This document shows, in pieces, positions 44,943 through 52,592 of a stretch of 64,000 nt of DNA. How positions within the stretch are numbered: position 1 is the stretch's first letter; each line of letters opens with the position of its first letter. Below the pieces are notes generated by a model. The model searched no databases and was not told where the DNA came from. It saw only the letters and a program-made list of their open reading frames with translations. The DNA comes from Gemmatirosa kalamazoonensis (GTDB taxonomy: Bacteria; Gemmatimonadota; Gemmatimonadetes; Gemmatimonadales; Gemmatimonadaceae): positions 992,001 to 1,056,000 of the forward strand of contig NZ_CP007129.1 of NCBI RefSeq assembly GCF_000522985.1, given 5' to 3'. The translations under genes were made by a program, and so were the position numbers.

Positions 44943-46094
44943 TTAGGCGCGGCGGCGGCGGACGGCGCCGAGGACGAGCAGGCCGCCGGCGAGGAGTGCG
45001 AGCGACGCGGGCTCGGGGACGGCGCTGGTCGGCGTGATCGGCGTCTCGGGCACTTCTGGGGTGCCCGGTGTCCCGGGTGTCCCGGGTGTCCCGGGTGTCC
45101 CGGGTGTCCCCGGTGTGCCCGGAGTCCCTGGCGTGCCCGGGGTGCCCGGGGTGCCCGGGGTGCCCGGGGTGCCCGGAATGCCTGGAATGCCTGGCGTCCC
45201 CGGGATGCCTGGTGTCCCCGGGATGCCCGGCGTGCCGGGGATGCCCGGCGTGATCGGCGTTCCTGGGATCCCCGGCGTGCCAGGGACGCCAGGAGTGCCC
45301 GGAGTGCCAGGGGTGCCTGGAGTTTCCGGCGTCCCGGGAGTGCCGGGAGTGCCAGGAGTGCCAGGAGTGCCAGGAGTGCCAGGAGTGCCAGGAGTGCCAG
45401 GAGTGCCAGGAGTGCCAGGAGTGCCAGGAGTGCCAGGAGTGCCGGGGGTTCCTGGCGTGCCGGGTGTCCCGGGCGTGCCGGGTGTCTCCGGCGTACCGGG
45501 CGTCTCGGGCGTGCCTGGCGTGCCCGGAGTCCCGGGCGGGCTCGGGATCTCGGGGGTGCCAGGTGTCGTCGGCGTCGTCGGCGTCGTCGTGCCGATCGTG
45601 CCGCCCTCGATGCCACTGCCCTGCGTGCCGTTGCCCAGGACCGCCGCCGCGACGGCGCCGATGAGCAGGCCGCCGAACAGACCGCCGCGTCCGACCGACG
45701 GCGCGGCGAGCAGCGCGGGCGCCGGGATGGTGGGCGTGGGGAGCACCAGCTCGCCGAAGCCGGGCGTGATCATGAGTCCCGGGGCGACGACGGTGACCTC
45801 GCCGCACCGCTCCTTCACGATGCGCAGCGGACCCGGTTGGTCCTTCGCGATGCGCAGCCGCGGATCGCGCGCGGCGAGACGATACGCCTCGAGCTTCGCG
45901 TCGCCACGCGAGGTCGCGACGCGTCGCGGGCGGGCCGTGGCGACGCTCGCCGAGTCGGGACCGTGCGTGAACGGTCGCGCGATCGCGGAGTCTGTGGAGG
46001 TGCGCGGCACCGCGGTACACTGCGCGCGCCCGAGCTCCGGCACGACGGCCAGCGATACGACGCACAACGCGGCCAAGAGCTGCTTCTCGGACAT
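44943..46094 (-). CDS. PEP-CTERM protein with collagen-like Gly-Thr-Pro repeat
   Basis: Exported protein of 383 residues. Signal peptide ('[20 protein letters not shown]'), an N-terminal domain of about 130 residues, a Gly-rich hydrophobic hinge ('[18 protein letters not shown]'), then about 160 residues of Gly-Thr-Pro triplets interrupted by Glu-Thr-Pro or Gly-Ile-Pro. The C-terminal sorting signal is '[19 protein letters not shown]' plus RRRR-A, the PEP-CTERM motif for exosortase. No exosortase gene is in the window. ATG 46094 was chosen because it opens the signal peptide. The stop TAA is within a GCCTAAC word. The Gly-X-Y pattern suggests a triple helix or rod exposed on the cell surface. 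Confidence 0.85.
   Translation of the reverse strand: MSEKQLLAALCVVSLAVVPELGRAQCTAVPRTSTDSAIARPFTHGPDSASVATARPRRVATSRGDAKLEAYRLAARDPRLRIAKDQPGPLRIVKERCGEVTVVAPGLMITPGFGELVLPTPTIPAPALLAAPSVGRGGLFGGLLIGAVAAAVLGNGTQGSGIEGGTIGTTTPTTPTTPGTPEIPSPPGTPGTPGTPETPGTPETPGTPGTPGTPGTPGTPGTPGTPGTPGTPGTPGTPGTPGTPGTPGTPGTPGTPETPGTPGTPGTPGVPGTPGIPGTPITPGIPGTPGIPGTPGIPGTPGIPGIPGTPGTPGTPGTPGTPGTPGTPGTPGTPGTPGTPGTPGTPEVPETPITPTSAVPEPASLALLAGGLLVLGAVRRRRA
45060..45540. repeat. 9-bp tandem repeat array encoding the collagen-like region
   Basis: About 50 tandem 9-base units on the plus strand: GTCCCGGGT at 45070-45110, GTGCCCGGG around 45125-45170, GTGCCAGGA about ten times at 45350-45440, each encoding Gly-Thr-Pro on the minus strand. 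Homogeneous sub-blocks indicate recent slippage expansion. Confidence 0.95.
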
Positions 46095-46275
46095 CTGCTG
46101 CTTCACCCGGGGACACGGACGCTCGCTACGTCCCCGACAGTTACTCAAGTACGGTGCCAGCAGTGGCTGAGCCGCCTGAGTAGTCGAGCTCGTCCGCGCC
46201 GCGGCGACTGGCGCGTGACGTGCGACCCCCGGCAGCACAGACGATCTCCACTCAACGGGCGGGGGCCTAACGATC

Positions 46276-46404
46276 ATGAGCAAGCTCCTACGCGGGCTCG
46301 CCGCGGGCTACGGTGCGAAGAAGCTCGGCGGCGGCTGCTTCAGCACGATCCTCATCTTCATCCTGCTCTGGTGGCTGCTCGGCCACTTCCGGTTGTTCCA
46401 GTGA
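46276..46404 (+). CDS. Small single-pass membrane protein (42 residues)
   Basis: ATG 46276 to TGA 46404. '[20 protein letters not shown]' is followed by a hydrophobic helix '[18 protein letters not shown]' and a short tail. The codon use and the amphipathic-then-hydrophobic plan support a real small protein. It is 17 bases upstream of the methyltransferase gene and probably co-transcribed. No named family. Confidence 0.6.
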   Translation: MSKLLRGLAAGYGAKKLGGGCFSTILIFILLWWLLGHFRLFQ

Positions 46405-46421
46405 GCCACCTCATGGAGTGA

Positions 46422-47189
46422 ATGTCGGTGAGCGGATCGGACGTCACGTTCAGCGATCACTTCTCCGGCGTGGCGAGCACCTACGCGGAGTTCCGGCCGT
46501 CGCAGCCGGAGGCGCTCATCCAGTGGGTCGTGGGGCTCGCGCCGCGGCGCGACGTCGCGTGGGACTGCGCGACGGGGAGCGGACAGGCCGCGCGCGCGCT
46601 GGCCGAGCACTTCGCGCGCGTGATCGCGACCGACGCGAGCGACGCGCAGCTCGCGCACGCCGCATCGCACGAGCGCGTGACGTATCGCGTGGCGACGGCG
46701 GAGGCGAGCGGGATCGCCGCGGCCTCGGTGGATCTCGTCACGGTCGCGCAGGCGCTGCACTGGTTCGACCTCGACGCGTTCTATCGCGAGGTGCGCCGCG
46801 TGCGCGCGCCGGGCGGCGCGCTCGCCGTGTGGTCGTACATGTCGCCGCACGTCGACGACCCCGCGCTCGACGCGCTGCTGCAAGAGCACATGTACGGGCG
46901 GCTCGGTCCGTACTGGCCGCCCGAGCGCCGACTGATCGAGGAGGGGTACCGCACGATCGCGTTCCCGTTCGACGAGGTCGCGGCGCCGGCGTTCAACCTC
47001 GTGGCGCGATGGACGCTCGCGCAGCTCGCGGGCTACATGCGGAGCTGGTCGGCGACGGTGCGGTACGTGCGCGCGCACGGTCGCGATCCGATCGCCGACT
47101 TCGAGGCGGAGGCGCGCGCGGCGCTCGCGGACGGCGGCGAGGGAGCGCGCACCGTCACGTGGAGGTACGCGATCCGCGCGGGGTACTGA
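46422..47189 (+). CDS. Class I SAM-dependent methyltransferase
   Basis: Methyltransferase of 255 residues. N-terminal 'SDHFSGVASTYAEFRPSQPE', the SAM-binding motif I 'AWDCATGSGQAARAL', 'VIATDASDAQLAHA', and motif 'ALHWFDLDAFYREVRRVRAPGG' are typical of the trans-aconitate/ubiquinone-type Methyltransf_11 group. It starts at ATG 46422 with GGAG upstream. Soluble; substrate unknown. It follows the 42-residue membrane protein. Confidence 0.85.
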   Translation: MSVSGSDVTFSDHFSGVASTYAEFRPSQPEALIQWVVGLAPRRDVAWDCATGSGQAARALAEHFARVIATDASDAQLAHAASHERVTYRVATAEASGIAAASVDLVTVAQALHWFDLDAFYREVRRVRAPGGALAVWSYMSPHVDDPALDALLQEHMYGRLGPYWPPERRLIEEGYRTIAFPFDEVAAPAFNLVARWTLAQLAGYMRSWSATVRYVRAHGRDPIADFEAEARAALADGGEGARTVTWRYAIRAGY

Positions 47190-47230
47190 GGTGTTAGGCG
47201 CTCGATCCAACCGCGCCGCGCGCGGCGCGG

Positions 47231-47364
47231 GCGGTACGGCGCGGACGATACGGCGCGATGAAGCGCTCGTGACGCCAACGTCGCTCGACTGCGCGGTACG
47301 GCGCCGTTCAGCCATGCGAGCGTCGTTTGCGCTTCATCGCGCTTCACCGTCAGCGCAGTACCGC
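47231..47364. repeat. Imperfect inverted repeat, family F6, copy 2
   Basis: The left half 47231-47277 and right half about 47318-47364 are imperfect reverse complements; the 13-mer CGCGATGAAGCGC (47254-47266) pairs exactly with 47329-47341. The rest of the 47190-47408 gap has a GTTAGGC word (47193) and a GTTGCACCCGGCGCG direct repeat near 47380-47405. Confidence 0.8.
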
Positions 47365-47408
47365 CACCGCCGTGCCCGGCGCGGTTGCACCCGGCGCGGT
47401 TGCACCCG

Positions 47409-47777
47409 TCAGCCCGGAACCCCGAGCCACTCCCTCGCCTCGTCGAGATCGAGGAAGACCCGGAACTCCTCCTCGGCGAGGTCGTTCAGGAGCTCGTACA
47501 TGCGTCCGAGGCCGAACGCGGCCTGGCTGCCGACGACGATCGCCTGGCGCGTGCCGGGAGCGAACGGGTCGCGCGCGCGCAGCGTAGGGAAGATGTCGCG
47601 CGTGACGGCGATCTCGGTGACGCGGGTGAAGTCGTAGAGCTGCCGGAAGCCGGGGTCGAACGCGGGGTCGGCGCGGAGGACGTCCTGGTTGCCGAGCAGC
47701 TCGTCGTTCGTGACGCGTCCCCAGCCGCGGCTGAAGACGGTGCGTCGGTCCGCGTCGATCACGTAGTCGGCCGGCAT
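47409..47777 (-). CDS. Small soluble protein, STAS/SpoIIAA-like fold suspected
   Basis: Protein of 122 residues. The pattern 'ADYVIDADRRTVFSRGWGRVTNDELL' (in part), 'FRQLYDFTRVTEIAVTRD', 'QAIVVGSQAAFGLGRMYELL' and 'EFRVFLDLDEAREWLGV' matches uncharacterised SpoIIAA-like (STAS/SEC14) proteins widespread in soil bacteria. I chose ATG 47777; upstream sequence is low-complexity. It is divergent from the HprK-like gene. The 230-base gap to that gene contains TTGACA at 47875-47880 as a possible -35 box but no convincing -10. Confidence 0.65.
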   Translation of the reverse strand: MPADYVIDADRRTVFSRGWGRVTNDELLGNQDVLRADPAFDPGFRQLYDFTRVTEIAVTRDIFPTLRARDPFAPGTRQAIVVGSQAAFGLGRMYELLNDLAEEEFRVFLDLDEAREWLGVPG

Positions 47778-48008
47778 CGCGAGACGGGAAACCCAGCGGA
47801 TGGACGGCCGGCGCCGGCCGCTCAGCAACATCGGCGGGAGTGGGAGGGGCGGCAAGGCACGGGCGCGGCAGCATTGACAAACGGGCACGAATGCCGGAGC
47901 ATTGCGTCCGAATCCCTGCAGCAGGCGCCGTCATCGTCGCACCTGTCCGAGCTCCCGCCGCGGTGCGCGGCAACCGCGAGCTCCGGGCAAGGCTCTGCGG
48001 GGGGCCAC

Positions 48009-48803
48009 ATGGACGCACCGGGCGCACGGCTCGCGTTCGAGGGTTTCGGCTTCCGCTACGCGATCGACCTCGACGCGCCGACGGAGTTCGCTCAGCTGCG
48101 GCAGCATCTGCTGCCCGGATCCGTCCCGGTGATCGGCGACGAACCCGCCGCTCGCTACGCCATCACGCGTGCGTGCGCGGAGCGCCGGTTCACACTGGCG
48201 TGCGACGGCGAGATCCTGCTCGCCGATTCGGCGCCGCCGGACGTGCTGCACGCGTTCCGGTCGCACGTGCGGCTGCGGATGGCGCTCGCCGCCGGACGCT
48301 GGGCGTTCGTGCACGCGGGGGTCGTCGGGTGGGGCGACCGCGTGGTCGTCGCGGTGGGGCGCAGCTTCAGTGGGAAGACGCGGCTGGTCGCCGCGCTGCT
48401 CCGGTGTGGCGCCACGTACTACTCCGACGAGTACGCGGCGGTCGACGAGCGCGGGCTCGTGCATCCGTTCCCGCAGCCGCTGTCGGTCCGGGCCGATGGC
48501 GAGCGTGTCGGAGCGCTGCGGGATCCCGAGGCGTTAGGCGCGGTCGTAGGGAGCGAGCCCCGACGGACGGCTCTGCTGGTCGACGTCCACCACGAGCCCG
48601 GCGCACGGTGGGACGTACGACCGCTCGCGAGCGTCGATGTGGTGCTGACGATGATCGCGCACACGGTCGCGGCCCAGGCGAGGCCCGGCCACTCGCTCGC
48701 GGTGCTCGCCCGCGCCGCTGCGGGGGCCCGGGGCATCATCGGCGTGCGCGGCGAAGCAGTGGACGCGGCCGAGGCGATCGTTCGCTTGCTGGAGGTCGGG
48801 TGA
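48009..48803 (+). CDS. HprK-related kinase of peptide-modification clusters
   Basis: Protein of 264 residues related to HPr kinase/phosphorylase. A P-loop 'GRSFSGKTRL' (117-126) is preceded by 'FVHAGVVGWGDRVVVAV' and followed by 'YYSDEYAAVDERGLVHPFPQ', the segment with the acidic general-base region. No PTS genes are near, so HPr is unlikely to be its substrate. Homologues of this shape occur in lasso-peptide and other RiPP gene clusters, where they phosphorylate or process precursors. ATG 48009 was chosen. The stop is 20 bases before the PqqD gene, so they are in one operon. Confidence 0.8.
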   Translation: MDAPGARLAFEGFGFRYAIDLDAPTEFAQLRQHLLPGSVPVIGDEPAARYAITRACAERRFTLACDGEILLADSAPPDVLHAFRSHVRLRMALAAGRWAFVHAGVVGWGDRVVVAVGRSFSGKTRLVAALLRCGATYYSDEYAAVDERGLVHPFPQPLSVRADGERVGALRDPEALGAVVGSEPRRTALLVDVHHEPGARWDVRPLASVDVVLTMIAHTVAAQARPGHSLAVLARAAAGARGIIGVRGEAVDAAEAIVRLLEVG

Positions 48804-48823
48804 CCATCAGACGGGAGGACGCC

Positions 48824-49360
48824 ATGATACCGCTCGCGCGAACGCAGGAGCTGCACGTCGAACACGTCGACGCCGGATGCGTGGTGTACGACCTGCGCAC
48901 CGACGCGGTGCACAGCCTCAACGCGGTGACGACGTTCGTGTGGGAGCACTGCACGGGATCGAGCACGGTGGACGCGATCGCGGCCGAGCTGGGGCGCGAG
49001 CTGGAGCGCGAGGACGGCGTGACGGAGCTGCGCGCGCTGGTGTGGCTGGCGATCGCGGAGCTGGAGCGCGCGCAGCTCATGGAGCGCGCCGTGCGCACGC
49101 CGATCGTTAGGCAGGTCGTCGACCCGATCTCGCGCCGCCGCGCGACGATGAAGATGGGGCGCGCGGCGCTGCTGCTGGGCGGCATCCTGCCCGCGGTGAA
49201 GTCGATCGTCGCGCCGACGCCGGCGGCGGCCGACTCGACGGGCGTGGTCACCGGGGCCTGCACGGATCTGCTGCGCGGCTGCGACATCAACACCTGCACC
49301 GGCACGTGCAAGCGGACGTTCGACTCGGCCGGAAACTTCATCGGCTGCGACTGCGTCTGA
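48824..49360 (+). CDS. PqqD-domain protein with internal Tat-like signal and six-cysteine tail
   Basis: Protein of 178 residues in three parts. Residues 1-98 are a PqqD/RRE winged helix: 'VYDLRTDAVHSLNAVTTFVWEH', 'AIAAELGREL', 'LVWLAIAELERAQLME' (in part). Residues 103-137 form an unusual internal signal: [12 protein letters not shown], a hydrophobic stretch 'AALLLGGILPAVKSIVAP' and an Ala-rich cleavage-like site 'PAAADS'. Residues 138-178 hold six Cys (146, 153, 158, 162, 175, 177), including C-D-C at the end. It starts at ATG 48824 behind GGGAGG; GTG 48800 overlapping the hprK-like stop is possible. It could be a recognition domain fused to its own substrate peptide. Confidence 0.78.
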   Translation: MIPLARTQELHVEHVDAGCVVYDLRTDAVHSLNAVTTFVWEHCTGSSTVDAIAAELGRELEREDGVTELRALVWLAIAELERAQLMERAVRTPIVRQVVDPISRRRATMKMGRAALLLGGILPAVKSIVAPTPAAADSTGVVTGACTDLLRGCDINTCTGTCKRTFDSAGNFIGCDCV

Positions 49361-49376
49361 CGCGACCGGAGGCGAC

Positions 49377-50300
49377 ATGCCGGAGCTCTACATCGTCGGC
49401 GCGGTGCTCGCGTACACGGGGCTGATCAAGGCGCTCGACACGCGTCAGGCCGCGAAGCTGGTGGTGTCGCACTTCGCCGTGCCGTGCCACCGGACGCGGC
49501 TCGTCACCGCGCTCGTGATCGGCGTCGAGTGCGCGCTCGGCGCGGCGCTGCTGCTCGGTGTCGTCCCACGAGTGACGATCCCGGCGGCGGCGCTGTTACT
49601 CGTCGGCGCGACCGCGCTGTCGCTGCGCGGTGCGCGCGAAGGACGCACGGAGAGCTGCGGCTGCTACGGCAGCGCGTTCGTGCCGACGTGGGTCAGCATC
49701 GGGCTGAATGCAGGCTACCTGCTGCTACTGGGCTCCGCATGGCGGCGTCTTCCCGCGACCGCGTCCACGCCGCTGTGGGCCGTGGGAATCGCCGCCACCA
49801 TCGGTCTCGCATCGGGGCTGACGGGCTGGATCCGTGACCGTCGGCCCATCGTCGACACGGCGCCGCTGCGCGTGGGGAAGCGCTGGCGGCGCCGGTGGGC
49901 CCCGGAGGCGCCGGTCGCGCTGGAGCACGGCGACTACCTGATCGCGTTCGTCCGTCCGCGGTGCGCGCACTGCGCGACGTGGGTGCCGTTCCTCAACATC
50001 GAACATGCACGCGACGGATCCAGCCGCGTGATCGGCATTATCCCGGGGACCGCCGCGGACGTCGCGCAGTTCGTCGCCGAGCACCACGTCGCGTTCCCGG
50101 TGCTGCACATGAAGCCGCACGTGTTCGACCTGGTGACCGACGTGACGCCGACGGCCGTCGGGGTTCGCGACGGGCGCATCGTGGCGATGTGGCGCGGCGA
50201 TCTTCCGGACTCACTGATCGAACAGGCGCGCACGTACTACACGGAGCTCTTCGACGCGTCGACGCCGACAGTCATGCGGGAGGCCGGCGCGGCGACGTGA
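49377..50300 (+). CDS. MauE/DoxX-like membrane protein fused to thioredoxin-fold domain
   Basis: Protein of 307 residues. Residues 1-155 have four TM helices with 'TESCGCYGSAF' (Cys 94 and 96), as in MauE, which supports disulfide formation during methylamine-dehydrogenase maturation. Residues 165-300 form a thioredoxin-like domain with active site C-A-H-C (196-199) and a cis-Pro-region 'DVTPTAVGVRDGRIVAM'. It follows the Cys-tailed PqqD protein by 16 bases. The likely role is forming or isomerising disulfides in that tail outside the cytoplasm (inference). Confidence 0.82.
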   Translation: MPELYIVGAVLAYTGLIKALDTRQAAKLVVSHFAVPCHRTRLVTALVIGVECALGAALLLGVVPRVTIPAAALLLVGATALSLRGAREGRTESCGCYGSAFVPTWVSIGLNAGYLLLLGSAWRRLPATASTPLWAVGIAATIGLASGLTGWIRDRRPIVDTAPLRVGKRWRRRWAPEAPVALEHGDYLIAFVRPRCAHCATWVPFLNIEHARDGSSRVIGIIPGTAADVAQFVAEHHVAFPVLHMKPHVFDLVTDVTPTAVGVRDGRIVAMWRGDLPDSLIEQARTYYTELFDASTPTVMREAGAAT

Positions 50301-50303
50301 TGC

Positions 50304-51443
50304 CTAACGGGGCGGCGGCATCACGCGACGCCGTGCCAATCGCCAGAGGGGACGAAGCGGCCGAAGCAGGCGGTACGCGGTGGCGACGCCGGCGAAGACC
50401 CACGGCCGCCGCGGCCCGTCGACGTCCAGCCCGGCGCGCACGAGCGCGAGGCTGTACCACGCCCGATCGCGGATCCGCTCGCGCGAGTCCAGCAGGATGC
50501 GCCGCGCTGCGGCACCGACTGGTGCCGCGGCGTCGGCGACGAGCCGGGCGCGCACGTCGCCGGCCAGCCGCCGCGCCGCCGCGTCCCGCTCGATGAGCGA
50601 CGCGATCGATGCCGGAACGGACGCGTCCAGGAGCTCGATCGCGAGCCGCAGTCCGACGTGGACGATGCGCGACGCGCCGAGCGCCGCGGCCCACCGCAGC
50701 ATCGCGTCCCACGCGAGTGATTCGCGGCCGACGAGCTCCGCGACGTCGCACGTCCATCGGAGCTGGGACCAGCAGTGAGCGGTGGCATGCACGCAGACGA
50801 TCGGCAGCAGCTGCTCCGGTGCGAGCGTGTCGACGCGGCCGTCGGCGATGGCGAGTGGGCGGACGTGTGGGAGCAGCTCGTCGGCGTCGAGCGGGAGCCG
50901 GAAGCTCTCGTGCGTGAAGCGGCGGTGAAGATCGACGCCGGGGCCCGGTGGCCGCACGAACGAGTGCTCGTTCTCCAGCCGCAGCCGCGAGCGAAAGCCG
51001 AGCGCGAGCAGCGCGCGCTTCGCCGCGAGATAGTCGGCCTCGCGCACGAGCAGGTCGAGGTCGTTGAACTCGCGCACGCCGACGTCGCCGTACGCGACGG
51101 CCGCCAGCGTCGGCCCCTTGTACGCGATCATCCGGATCCCATCCGCCCGCAGCGCGCCGGCGATCTCGAGGAGCGTCGCGGCCGCGGTCTCGTTCGCGCG
51201 CGCGACGGCGCGCGTGCGGGCGGCGAGCGACCGCAGCACGTCGCGCGGCACGCACGACCGGCAGACGGATCGCAGGCTGCGGCATACGAGCGGCGTGACC
51301 TTGTGCCGGCGCGCGAGCGCGTCGAGCGCCGCCCAATCGATCCCGGCGCGGGCCAGCCGCCGGACGTGCCGGGCGCCCGGTGGGTCGACGCGCGTCCGCG
51401 CGCAGCGGAGCAGCAGCTCGACCTCCGGGCTGGCGCCGGTCAT
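50304..51443 (-). CDS. Nucleotidyltransferase-fold family protein (NTP_transf_5-like)
   Basis: Protein of 379 residues. The core 'GIRMIAYKGPTLAAVAYGD' and 'VREFNDLDLLVREADYLAAKRAL' (in part) gives the G-S/D-x-D nucleotidyltransferase pattern (Asp-Leu-Asp), and 'HRRFTHESF' follows. Proteins like this accompany PqqD and HprK-like genes in peptide-modification clusters. It is convergent with the MauE-thioredoxin gene, with stops three bases apart. It starts at ATG 51443 and its stop TAG is within GCCTAAC. Its reaction is unknown; possibly adenylylation or nucleotide transfer to the peptide. Confidence 0.78.
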   Translation of the reverse strand: MTGASPEVELLLRCARTRVDPPGARHVRRLARAGIDWAALDALARRHKVTPLVCRSLRSVCRSCVPRDVLRSLAARTRAVARANETAAATLLEIAGALRADGIRMIAYKGPTLAAVAYGDVGVREFNDLDLLVREADYLAAKRALLALGFRSRLRLENEHSFVRPPGPGVDLHRRFTHESFRLPLDADELLPHVRPLAIADGRVDTLAPEQLLPIVCVHATAHCWSQLRWTCDVAELVGRESLAWDAMLRWAAALGASRIVHVGLRLAIELLDASVPASIASLIERDAAARRLAGDVRARLVADAAAPVGAAARRILLDSRERIRDRAWYSLALVRAGLDVDGPRRPWVFAGVATAYRLLRPLRPLWRLARRRVMPPPR

Positions 51444-51451
51444 CGCACCGC

Positions 51452-52584
<1,133 letters not shown>

Positions 52585-52592
52585 CAGAAGAG

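Noticed and set aside
45060-45540. CRISPR array
   Set aside because: The units are 9 bp, contiguous and without unique spacers; they are in frame within a protein gene.
45034-46170. Plus-strand frame encoding a long Gly-Val-Pro repeat (elastin-like)
   Set aside because: The minus strand has a signal peptide and PEP-CTERM signal; the plus-strand frame has neither and reflects the same 9-bp repeat.
47875-47905. Sigma-70 promoter for the HprK-like operon
   Set aside because: TTGACA is present at 47875, but the hexamer 17 bases on (GAGCAT) is a poor -10, so no promoter feature is called.
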